Below are positions 26,152 through 34,661 of a DNA stretch of 64,000 nucleotides, in pieces. Both the position numbers and the translations under genes were made by a program. Each line of letters begins with the position of its first letter. Positions within the stretch are counted from its first letter, which is position 1. Below the pieces are notes generated by a model, which saw only the letters and a list, made by a program, of their open reading frames with translations, made no database searches and was not told the origin of the DNA. Origin of the DNA: Bacteroidia bacterium (GTDB taxonomy: Bacteria > Bacteroidota > Bacteroidia > Flavobacteriales > Flavobacteriaceae); NCBI GenBank assembly GCA_030428865.1, contig JAUIEK010000006.1, positions 1 through 64,000 of the forward strand. The letters are read 5' to 3'.

Positions 26152-27975
26152 ATGAAAAAAGTATTACATATCCTCATTTTATTTTTTATATCCACGGCTT
26201 TATATAGCCAAGTAGAAAAACCTATTGGAATTAATCTAACTCCTGTATATGATTACTCCACTGAATATGTTTTTACAGATGCTTTTAAACAAGCGCGTAG
26301 ATGGATTGCTTTTAATGCTGATGGTACAGGAGGTTGGGAAAATCCAATATCTGTTCCCCTGAATGAAAATGGTTATCCTTTAGAAATTCCTTACGATAAC
26401 GGAGTTGATGCTCCACAAGCGGTAAGAACCTTGCTAGTTTGGGAAAATTACGGAAGCAATTTTGCCCCACAAGGACAATATCGATTAAAAGCTAGCGGAA
26501 CAGGAACAATCAGGCTAAGAGGTGGTGCTTCTGGAACTTATCAAACTCCAGTAGATATTTTAGTAGATGTATCTGGTGGAGTAATGCTCGAAATTTTAGA
26601 ATCATCCGCTTCAGATTCTATACATGATATTAATTTTGTACTTCCAGATTATGTAGACACTTACGAAACACAAGAATTTACAGATGAACTACTAACTTTC
26701 TTAGAAGATTTTCAGCTCATTCGTTTTATGGACTGGGCAGAAACTAATTTTTCTACTGTTTCTAGCTGGAGCGATAGAAACACAAAAACCAATTACTCCC
26801 AATCTTTAGATAACGGTGTTGCGTGGGAGTACGCTATTGATCTTTGTAATCTTACAGGGAAAGATGCTTGGATAAACGTACCACATTTAGCAGATGACAA
26901 TTACATACAAGAACTAGCCACATTATTTAGAGAAAATTTAAATCCAGATTTAAAAATATATCTAGAATATAGCAATGAACTTTGGAATACTTCATTTGAT
27001 CAATATTGGGATGTTGCTGAACGTGCTGAGCAATTAGGTTATACAGGTGAGTCTTGGGAAAGAGCTTGGAAATATACAGCAAAACGATCTGCAGATGTAT
27101 TTTTCATTTTCGAATCTGTATTTACTAATGATGCCGACCGAATTGTTAAAATTATGCCTTCACAAGCAAACGTAACAGATGGTTGGTTATCAAATCAATT
27201 AATGCAATATTTTCAAGATCCTCAATACAATCCAAATCAAGTAACTGTTGATGCAATTGCTATTGCTCCATACTTTGCAGGCAGCATAGCAGATGCCATT
27301 GTAGAAAATGGAGAAGTAGAAAGCATAGAAGTTTCTGAAATTGTAACTCGCATGAGCAACTCTTTAGCAGAAAGTTATCAGTATATGATTGACAACAAAC
27401 AAGTTGCCGATAATTACAATTTACGTCTTATAACTTACGAAGGAGGACAACATTTAGTAGGTGTAGGAAATAATATTAGCATTCAAACACTTACAGACAA
27501 ATTAATTGCAGCCAACAGACATCCTGAAATGCAAAACATGTATTGTGCTTACTTTAATAGATGGTACGAAATTTCAGGAGATTTATTTACACATTTTTCT
27601 TCTCATAGAATAGCTTCTAATTATGGTAGCTGGGGAATAAAAGAGCATTTTGATGACACATCAAATTATAAATATCAAGCATTAATTAATTGTGTCTTTT
27701 CAGATAATACTCTTAGTACTGATGATCCTCAAAACGAAGATACTACAACTGTATTTCCTAATCCTTCATCAAACGGAAACTTTACCATTAACCATAACTT
27801 ACAGGGAACTCTAAATATAAAAGTGTATGATGTCAATGGAAGAGAAATCACTACGGAAATTACTTCATCTTCAGAAAACAGTTTTACAATACACGTAAAA
27901 CAAAAAGGTATCTTTTTTATAAAAATTGTAACTTCATCTCAAAAATCGGTTTCAAAAACAATTGTACGATACTAA
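26152..27975 (+). CDS. T9SS-secreted glycoside-hydrolase-like protein
   Basis: The start is placed at ATG 26152 (607 aa), where MKKVLHILILFFISTALYSQ is a signal peptide; the track start 26125 falls in the promoter. The middle of the protein shows a clan GH-A-like pattern: INVPHLADDNYI (~240), LEYSNELWN (~270, an Asn-Glu pair as for the acid/base) and TYEGGQHLVG (~420, a possible nucleophile Glu). The last ~75 residues (VFPNPSSNGNFTI... IKIVTSS) are a type A T9SS sorting domain. It is therefore probably released outside the cell or anchored on its surface. Substrate is unknown; it resembles annotated 'cellulose-binding' proteins. Confidence 0.75.
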   Translation: MKKVLHILILFFISTALYSQVEKPIGINLTPVYDYSTEYVFTDAFKQARRWIAFNADGTGGWENPISVPLNENGYPLEIPYDNGVDAPQAVRTLLVWENYGSNFAPQGQYRLKASGTGTIRLRGGASGTYQTPVDILVDVSGGVMLEILESSASDSIHDINFVLPDYVDTYETQEFTDELLTFLEDFQLIRFMDWAETNFSTVSSWSDRNTKTNYSQSLDNGVAWEYAIDLCNLTGKDAWINVPHLADDNYIQELATLFRENLNPDLKIYLEYSNELWNTSFDQYWDVAERAEQLGYTGESWERAWKYTAKRSADVFFIFESVFTNDADRIVKIMPSQANVTDGWLSNQLMQYFQDPQYNPNQVTVDAIAIAPYFAGSIADAIVENGEVESIEVSEIVTRMSNSLAESYQYMIDNKQVADNYNLRLITYEGGQHLVGVGNNISIQTLTDKLIAANRHPEMQNMYCAYFNRWYEISGDLFTHFSSHRIASNYGSWGIKEHFDDTSNYKYQALINCVFSDNTLSTDDPQNEDTTTVFPNPSSNGNFTINHNLQGTLNIKVYDVNGREITTEITSSSENSFTIHVKQKGIFFIKIVTSSQKSVSKTIVRY

Positions 27976-27987
27976 ACTTTTCCTTAG

Positions 27988-29241
27988 ATGAAAAAATTAC
28001 TCCGCTTTTTAGGAACCCTTCTGCTTGTGTTACTTGTAGTTGTTGGTATTCTTTTCATTATTCACAACGAACCCTTACCTAAAGGTGAAGCCGGAGAAAA
28101 AGCTGAAGCATTAACCAAAAAAATGGCAAAAGCAATGAACTACGAAGCTTTTGAATCAGCAGAAGTATTAGAATGGGGTTTTCGAGATAAAAATTATTAC
28201 AAATGGAATAAAAAAGAAGGAATAGTATATATACAACTAGAAAACGAAGCAATTCAATTAAACCTAAACGATTATTCTAAAAGTATTCCTAATAATACTA
28301 AACTAATTGAGAAAGCCGTAAAAAATTTCAACAATGATAGTTTTTGGCTCGTTGCTCCCTACAAAATTTTTGATGAAGGTGTAGAACGAAAATATGTAAA
28401 CTACAACAATCAAGATGCGCTCTTAGTAACCTATACATCTGGAGGTACTACTCCTGGTGATTCGTATCTGTGGATTTTAGACACTACTTATATTCCTAAA
28501 AGCTATAAAATGTGGGTTGACATTATTCCTATTGGAGGTATTGGAGCCACATGGTCTGAATGGGAAAACACAGAATCAGGAGTCAAATTGCCAACAAATC
28601 ATAAGCTTTCTTTATTTGGTTTGGAACTTGGCATGGGAGATGTAAAGGCATCCAATCCAAAAGCTGACGAGTTAGCAAATAACATCTTGCAAGCAATAAA
28701 ACACGAGGCTTATAAAAATACACGCTATCTAGAATGGAGTTTTGCAGAGAAAAGATTTTTTAAATGGGATAAAAAAAATCATGTTATAGATGTAAAATGG
28801 GACGATAATCATGTTGTGCTACATCCTAACAACATGGAAAAAAGTACTGCTTACATTAACGAGAAAGAAGTAAAAAACGAGGCTTTAACAAAAAGAGCTT
28901 TAGATATTTTTAACAACGACAGTTTTTGGCTCGTTGCTCCTCACAAGCTATTTGAGCCTGGTATTATTAGAAGCATTACAAAAATTGACGGAAAAGAAGC
29001 ATTACAAGTAAAATATACACAAGGCGGTAGCACTCCTGGAGATTCTTATATTTGGTTGTTAAATGATAGCAATTACATCCCTGAAAGTTATAAAATGTAT
29101 GTTCCTAGTATGAAAATGAATGGAACTTCAGCAACTTGGGAAGATTGGATTAAAACAGAATCAGGAACTTTATTACCTAAATCTCATAAATTTTCTAATG
29201 GTAGAACATTGAGTATGGGAGATGTTAAAGGATATAATTAA
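27988..29241 (+). CDS. Membrane-anchored protein with tandem internal duplication
   Basis: 417 residues with one N-terminal membrane helix (~7-26). Two copies of a ~190-residue module follow, ~35-210 and ~213-414. Matching landmarks are VLEWGFRDKNYYKW / YLEWSFAEKRFFKW, NNDSFWLVAP (115-124 and 309-318), GTTPGDSYLW / GSTPGDSYIW, and IPKSYKM / IPESYKM. The second module ends MGDVKGYN and the first MGDVKASN. I recognise no named family; it lacks obvious catalytic motifs. Its stop overlaps the start of the AI-2E-type permease gene by 1 nt (TAATG), so they are probably translationally coupled. Confidence 0.85.
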   Translation: MKKLLRFLGTLLLVLLVVVGILFIIHNEPLPKGEAGEKAEALTKKMAKAMNYEAFESAEVLEWGFRDKNYYKWNKKEGIVYIQLENEAIQLNLNDYSKSIPNNTKLIEKAVKNFNNDSFWLVAPYKIFDEGVERKYVNYNNQDALLVTYTSGGTTPGDSYLWILDTTYIPKSYKMWVDIIPIGGIGATWSEWENTESGVKLPTNHKLSLFGLELGMGDVKASNPKADELANNILQAIKHEAYKNTRYLEWSFAEKRFFKWDKKNHVIDVKWDDNHVVLHPNNMEKSTAYINEKEVKNEALTKRALDIFNNDSFWLVAPHKLFEPGIIRSITKIDGKEALQVKYTQGGSTPGDSYIWLLNDSNYIPESYKMYVPSMKMNGTSATWEDWIKTESGTLLPKSHKFSNGRTLSMGDVKGYN

Positions 29242-30323
29242 TGAATTCAAAAATTATTGCTAACGGAATTTTAAGGGCTCTTGCCGTTATAACAGGCGTC
29301 TGTATTTTATTGTATTTTTTATACATCATACAATCTGTAATTATTTATATCCTTATTTCTGGTGTTTTGGCATTAATGGCAAGACCCATAATTCTATTCT
29401 TCAGGAAAAGATTAAGATTTCCCAATACATTGGCAGTAATTACAACAATGATTTTCTTCGTAGGCTTTTTTAGTACGTTAATTGGGCTTTTCATACCACT
29501 AATCATCGAGCAAAGTGAAAATCTATCATTACTACAAACAAAAGAGTTAGAAGAAGACATAGAAACTGTAATTATTCAGGTTAATGATTTTTTAGAGGCC
29601 AAAAACATCAATTTATTGAGTGAGTTACAAAGTTCCGACATTGTTTCTAATCTCAAATCAATTCCTAATGCGCTTAATTCAGTATTAAGTGCTTTTGGAT
29701 CTTTTAGTATTGGTTTTTTCTCCGTTTTATTTATTTCTTTCTTTTTTATGAAAGATCGAAAATTACTAAAAACAGCTATTCTAACAATAATTCCAAAAGG
29801 AACAGAGAATCGATTTTCAGATTCTATTGAAAAAATAAACAATCTATTGTCTAGATATTTTATCGGAATTTTATTTCAAATTTCGATTCTATTTGTTTTT
29901 TACACTATTACACTATTAATTTTTGATGTATCTAATGCTTTTGTAATTGCTTTTCTCTGTGCATTAGTAAATATCATCCCTTATATTGGTCCACTTATTG
30001 GAGCTTTTATAATGAGTGTTCTTACTATGACAAGTCATCTTGGTCAAGATTTTCAAACTGAAATATTGCCTACAACATTGTATGTAATGATTGGGTATTT
30101 TATTGCGCAACTAGTAGACAATTTCTTCAGTCAGCCTTTTATTTTCTCTAAATCTGTAAAATCACATCCGTTAGAAATTTTCTTAGTAATTATTATTGCT
30201 GGTCTTTTAATGGGGCCGATAGGAATGATCATAGCAGTTCCTTCATACACAGCTATAAAAGTTATTTTAAAAGAATTTTTATCTGAAAACAAAATTGTAA
30301 ATTCTTTGACCAAAGATTTATAA
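29241..30323 (+). CDS. AI-2E/PerM family membrane protein
   Basis: 360 residues, with paired hydrophobic helices at the start (~13-50 and 62-85), a soluble ~100-residue segment, and a helical C-terminal half. The characteristic LVNIIPYIGPLIGAF (~241-255) and LLMGPIGMIIAVPSYT (~318-333) are seen. This is the AI-2E family (formerly UPF0118/PerM), proposed to export small molecules or sodium. The substrate here is unknown. It is coupled to the duplicated membrane-anchored protein. Confidence 0.88.
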   Translation: MNSKIIANGILRALAVITGVCILLYFLYIIQSVIIYILISGVLALMARPIILFFRKRLRFPNTLAVITTMIFFVGFFSTLIGLFIPLIIEQSENLSLLQTKELEEDIETVIIQVNDFLEAKNINLLSELQSSDIVSNLKSIPNALNSVLSAFGSFSIGFFSVLFISFFFMKDRKLLKTAILTIIPKGTENRFSDSIEKINNLLSRYFIGILFQISILFVFYTITLLIFDVSNAFVIAFLCALVNIIPYIGPLIGAFIMSVLTMTSHLGQDFQTEILPTTLYVMIGYFIAQLVDNFFSQPFIFSKSVKSHPLEIFLVIIIAGLLMGPIGMIIAVPSYTAIKVILKEFLSENKIVNSLTKDL

Positions 30324-30334
30324 AAAATAATTCT

Positions 30335-31510
30335 TTGAACTTACATATATTAAATACAGAAGTACAGAACTTTATCAATCAACATATAAACGATGATCTT
30401 GCCAAGTTAATCCTAAAAGGAAGCCCTTTTAAAGAAGTTTCTATTCAAGAAATTGCTCAGCAAATCGTTGGAAAACAAAAGAGTGAAAAAAAGTTACCAA
30501 CTTGGTATAAGAACTCAAAGATTATTTTTCCTGCTAAGCTAAATTTAGAGCAAACTTCTTCAGAAATAACAGCAAAATATAAATCTGAACTAACTAAAGG
30601 AAAGTCTATAATTGATCTAACAGGTGGTTTTGGTATTGATTGTTTTTATTTTGCTCAATCTTTTGAAAAAGTAACGCATTGCGAAATAAATGCGGAACTA
30701 TCAACTATCGTTCAACATAATTTTAAAGAACTAAGTTGTATAAATATCGATTTTTTTGTGGGAGATTGTTTGGATCATCTTGCAAACAATCGTAAACATT
30801 ATGATTGTATTTATGCTGATCCTTCTAGAAGAAACGAAAAAAAAGGAAAGGTTTTTCTATTAGAAGATTGCTTACCTGACATTCCCAATCAGCTAGATCA
30901 GCTATGGAATTATACAGATACAATCCTTTTGAAATATGCGCCCATGCTGGATATTCAAAAAGGAATAGAAAGTTTACAGTTTCCAAAAGAAGTTCATGTA
31001 GTAGCAATAAATAATGAGGTAAAAGAGCTTTTATTTCTACTAAAAAAAGGATTTAAAGAAAATATTACTATCAAAACAATCAATTTTTCAAAAGAAAATA
31101 AGCAATTGTTTGAGTTTAAAAAAGATGATGTAGTTGATGTTTCTTATTCAGAACCATTACAGTATTTATATGAACCGAATTCCGCAATTTTAAAATCTGG
31201 AGGTTTTAATCAAGTTGCCAATCAATTTAGATTAAAAAAATTGCATCCACACTCGCATTTATACACAAGTAATGATGAGATTGATTTTCCAGGTAGAATG
31301 TTTTTAGTTGAAGCTATTTTTCCTTTCAACAAAAAACAGTTGAGAAATCTAGGTATTTCAAAAGCAAATATCACTACAAGAAACTTCCCGTTGTCTGTTG
31401 ATGAAATTCGCAAAAAAACAAACATTAAAAGTGGTGGAGAAATCTATTTGTTTTTTACCACTAATCATCAAAATCAGCTTTTGATTATCAAAACAAAAAA
31501 AGTAAGCTAG
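30335..31510 (+). CDS. Class I SAM-dependent methyltransferase with PG_1098/THUMP-like domain
   Basis: 391 residues. The SAM-binding motif I is LTGGFGIDCFYFAQSF (~94-109); CEINAEL follows, and the catalytic-type motif YADPSRR lies near 165. The N-terminal ~85 residues and the last ~80 (FPLSVDEIRKKTNIKSGGEIYLFF) are the THUMP-like parts of PG_1098-type proteins. RNA methylation is likely, but the target is not known. Start is TTG at 30335, with no ATG available near. It follows the permease gene by 11 nt. Confidence 0.85.
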   Translation: MNLHILNTEVQNFINQHINDDLAKLILKGSPFKEVSIQEIAQQIVGKQKSEKKLPTWYKNSKIIFPAKLNLEQTSSEITAKYKSELTKGKSIIDLTGGFGIDCFYFAQSFEKVTHCEINAELSTIVQHNFKELSCINIDFFVGDCLDHLANNRKHYDCIYADPSRRNEKKGKVFLLEDCLPDIPNQLDQLWNYTDTILLKYAPMLDIQKGIESLQFPKEVHVVAINNEVKELLFLLKKGFKENITIKTINFSKENKQLFEFKKDDVVDVSYSEPLQYLYEPNSAILKSGGFNQVANQFRLKKLHPHSHLYTSNDEIDFPGRMFLVEAIFPFNKKQLRNLGISKANITTRNFPLSVDEIRKKTNIKSGGEIYLFFTTNHQNQLLIIKTKKVS

Positions 31511-31529
31511 CAAAACGGTTACAAATCAC

Positions 31530-31537
31530 TAAGTTTG
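31530..31537 (+). promoter_or_regulatory. -10 element of the fdhD-led operon
   Basis: TAAGTTTG, a full TAnnTTTG match, sits 20 nt upstream of fdhD after the methyltransferase stop. It suggests that fdhD and the two genes after it can be transcribed on their own. Confidence 0.45.
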
Positions 31538-31557
31538 TTAAAGCACAATTAATCAGT

Positions 31558-32355
31558 ATGCAAACGCTCATCTATCAAGGAATAAAAGTTGAAAATAATC
31601 TTCAAAAATCAACAGAAGATTCCTTAGTGATAGAAGCTCCTTTGCAGATAAATATTAATGGGCAACCATATACAGTTGTCATGCGAACTCCCAATGCAGA
31701 TACTGAATTAATCAGAGGATTATTATTTGCAGAAGATATCTATAAATCAGCAGCAAATTTTAAACAGGAAATTGTTGAGGTAAAAAAAGATCAATCAACA
31801 ATTATTAATGTTCAAATTTCCCAGAGTTCTTTAGGAAAAGGCTATTTAAACAAACGAACTCTACTTTCTGTTTCTTCATGCGGTATTTGTGGCAAACAAC
31901 AATTAGAAGATTTACAGGTTGATAATCATCAAAAATTAGTTGCAAGTAATTTTCAAATAGAAACTATACAGAAAATGTTTTCAGATTTACAACAGCAACA
32001 AAAACTTTTTAAATTATCTGGCGGTAGCCATGCGGCAGGTATTTTTAATAGTAAATATAAACTTTTGAGTATTAAAGAAGATATTGGCAGGCATAATGCA
32101 GTTGATAAATGTATTGGTGATTTATTGCTCCAAAACAAACTAAAAGAAGGAAAAATATTACTAGTAAGCGGCAGAGTATCATATGAAATTGTTTCGAAAG
32201 CATTTATCGCGAAAATTCCGCTAATTGTTGCTGTATCTGCTTGCTCTTCTTTAGCTGTTGATTTTGCAAAAGAATTTGGAATTTGCCTTATTGGATTTAC
32301 CAGAGACAATAAAATGACTATATATGCTAACCCAGATTATCTAAAAAATTCATAA
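31558..32355 (+). CDS. fdhD: Formate dehydrogenase accessory sulfurtransferase FdhD
   Basis: 265 residues, family length. The essential cysteines are in SVSSCGICG (Cys108, Cys111), and GGSHAAGIF (~155-163) precedes a DIGRHNAVDK motif. FdhD moves sulfur from IscS to the molybdenum cofactor before it enters formate dehydrogenase. Its location directly before the YdeP-like oxidoreductase, with TAATG overlap, indicates that it serves this enzyme. Confidence 0.95.
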   Translation: MQTLIYQGIKVENNLQKSTEDSLVIEAPLQININGQPYTVVMRTPNADTELIRGLLFAEDIYKSAANFKQEIVEVKKDQSTIINVQISQSSLGKGYLNKRTLLSVSSCGICGKQQLEDLQVDNHQKLVASNFQIETIQKMFSDLQQQQKLFKLSGGSHAAGIFNSKYKLLSIKEDIGRHNAVDKCIGDLLLQNKLKEGKILLVSGRVSYEIVSKAFIAKIPLIVAVSACSSLAVDFAKEFGICLIGFTRDNKMTIYANPDYLKNS

Positions 32356-34661
32356 TGAGTAAAAAAAAGGCACATGCACAACCTCCAGAAAAGCTTACAG
32401 GAATTGAATTGAAAAAAATTCCTAAATCTGCCGTTGGTGCAAAAGCAATACAATCTGCTTTAGCTCATATGAACAAAGAAATTGGAATAAAAGACAGTAT
32501 TAAACTTTTAGCAAACCTTAATCAAATGGATGGATTTGATTGTCCTGGTTGTGCTTGGCCAGACCCTGATATTAAAAGAGATTTTTTAGCTGAATATTGT
32601 GAAAACGGAGCAAAAGCTGTTGCAGAAGAGGCAACAAAAAACAGAGTTTCACCTGTATTTTTTGCTACTCATTCTGTAGCAGAATTATCAGAACTATCCG
32701 ATTTTGAAATTGGCAAGAAAGGACGAATTACACATCCTGTTGTTTTAAAAGAAGGTGCTAATTTTTATGAAGAAATTTCATGGAACGATGCTTTTAAAAT
32801 GATAGCAAATGAATTGAATGTGCTAGAATCTCCTGATGAGGCCGTTTTCTATACTTCTGGCAGAACTAGTAATGAAGCTGCTTTTCTATACCAACTTTTT
32901 GTTAGACAATTTGGCACAAATAACTTACCCGATTGTTCTAATATGTGTCACGAATCAAGCGGAGTAGCACTTTCAGAGACATTAGGAATTGGAAAAGGCT
33001 CTGTTACTTTAGATGATTTTAACCATACTGATTTAGTAATTGTAATTGGTCAAAATCCAGGAACCAATCATCCTAGGATGTTAAAAGCGCTTAGTGAAAC
33101 AAAAAAACAAGGAGGTAAAATTATTACTATAAATCCATTGCCAGAAGTTGGTTTAATGAATTATAAAGATCCTCAAAATCCACTAAAATGGTTTGGAAAA
33201 GGACAAGAGTTAACAGATCTTTTTTTACAAGTAAAAATTAATGGTGATGTTGCTCTTTTAAAAATTATTTTAAAGCTACTTGCTAAAAAAGAAACAGAAA
33301 AACCAGGTTCTGTTTTTAATCATGATTTTATCAATGAAAAAACAATAGGCTTTGAAGCATTTATAGAAGATTTAAACTCCTATTCTATAGAAGAATTACT
33401 TCCTCAAACTGGATTAAATTTAGACACAATTCAAGAAGCCGCTAATTTAATTGTTGAAAAAGAAAAAATCATTGTTTGTTGGGCAATGGGTTTAACACAG
33501 CATAAAAATGCAGTAGATAATATTCAAGAAATTGTAAATCTCCTTCTCTTAAAAGGAAGTATTGGCAAAAAAGGAGCAGGAACTTGCCCTGTTCGTGGGC
33601 ATTCTAATGTTCAAGGAGATAGAACCATGGGAATATGGGAAAAGCCAAAAGACTCTTTTTTAGATAGCTTAGAAAAACAATTTAATTTCAAAGCTCCTAG
33701 AAAACATGGCTATGATGTAGTAGAAGCAATAGAAGCCATGTATAAAAAAAAGGCAAAAGTTTTTTTTGCAATGGGAGGTAATTTTTTGTCTGCAACTCCA
33801 GATACGGAATATACAGCAAAGGCATTGCAAAATTGTGAGTTGACTGTACATGTTTCAACAAAATTAAACAGGAGTCATCTTATTCATGGTAAAAAAGCAT
33901 TGATTCTTCCTTGTTTAGGAAGGACTGAAATTGATCAAACTGAAAACGGAGATCAATTTGTATCTGTAGAAAACTCGATGGGAATAGTTCATCAATCAAA
34001 AGGTTCTATACAACCTGCTTCTGAAATGCTTTTAAGCGAACCTGCTATTGTTGCTGGCATAGCTAATGAAACGTTAATAAATTCTTCAGTTAATTGGCTT
34101 GAGTTAGCTTCTAATTATGATCAAATTAGAGATTTGATAGAAATTACAATTCCAGGTTTTGAAAACTACAATAAACGAGTAAGACAAAAAGGCGGTTTTT
34201 ATTTACCAAACAATGCTAGAAATAATGATTTTTCTACCACAAATACAGGGAAAGCAAACTTTAGTTTAAACAAACCTTCTTCTATTACTTTGTCTAAAAA
34301 TCAGTTTTTGATGATGACGATTCGCACACACGATCAATACAATACAACAATATACGGGTTAAACGATAGATATAGAGGAATCCTCAACGAGCGACGAGTT
34401 GTTTTGATGAATCCTGATGATATGAAAGAAAACGGATTTCATAAACTCGATAAAGTTGATCTGTTTAGCCATTTTCAAGGAGAAGTTAGGGAAGCTAAAT
34501 CTTTTCTAGTTATTCCGTATGATATTCCCAAACAATGTACAGCCACTTATTTTCCAGAAACCAATGTACTTGTTCCTATAAAAAGTAAAGCGCTAAAAAG
34601 TAATACGCCTACTTCTAAAACAGTAATTATTACAATAAAGAAACATGATGAAAATTCTTAA
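32355..34661 (+). CDS. FdhF/YdeP family molybdopterin oxidoreductase
   Basis: 768 residues, the length of YdeP-type proteins. FDCPGCAWPD (~57-66) replaces the usual N-terminal ferredoxin-like 4Fe-4S motif. NMCHESSG (~197) has the cysteine at the molybdenum-ligand position. IVIGQNPGTNHPRML and a C-terminal molydopterin-dinucleotide domain (MMTIRTHDQYNTTIYG) are present. YdeP relatives act with a molybdenum cofactor, but the substrate is not proven in any Flavobacteriaceae I know. FdhD is upstream and overlaps 1 nt; an outer-membrane protein gene overlaps its end by 17 nt. Confidence 0.9.
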   Translation: MSKKKAHAQPPEKLTGIELKKIPKSAVGAKAIQSALAHMNKEIGIKDSIKLLANLNQMDGFDCPGCAWPDPDIKRDFLAEYCENGAKAVAEEATKNRVSPVFFATHSVAELSELSDFEIGKKGRITHPVVLKEGANFYEEISWNDAFKMIANELNVLESPDEAVFYTSGRTSNEAAFLYQLFVRQFGTNNLPDCSNMCHESSGVALSETLGIGKGSVTLDDFNHTDLVIVIGQNPGTNHPRMLKALSETKKQGGKIITINPLPEVGLMNYKDPQNPLKWFGKGQELTDLFLQVKINGDVALLKIILKLLAKKETEKPGSVFNHDFINEKTIGFEAFIEDLNSYSIEELLPQTGLNLDTIQEAANLIVEKEKIIVCWAMGLTQHKNAVDNIQEIVNLLLLKGSIGKKGAGTCPVRGHSNVQGDRTMGIWEKPKDSFLDSLEKQFNFKAPRKHGYDVVEAIEAMYKKKAKVFFAMGGNFLSATPDTEYTAKALQNCELTVHVSTKLNRSHLIHGKKALILPCLGRTEIDQTENGDQFVSVENSMGIVHQSKGSIQPASEMLLSEPAIVAGIANETLINSSVNWLELASNYDQIRDLIEITIPGFENYNKRVRQKGGFYLPNNARNNDFSTTNTGKANFSLNKPSSITLSKNQFLMMTIRTHDQYNTTIYGLNDRYRGILNERRVVLMNPDDMKENGFHKLDKVDLFSHFQGEVREAKSFLVIPYDIPKQCTATYFPETNVLVPIKSKALKSNTPTSKTVIITIKKHDENS

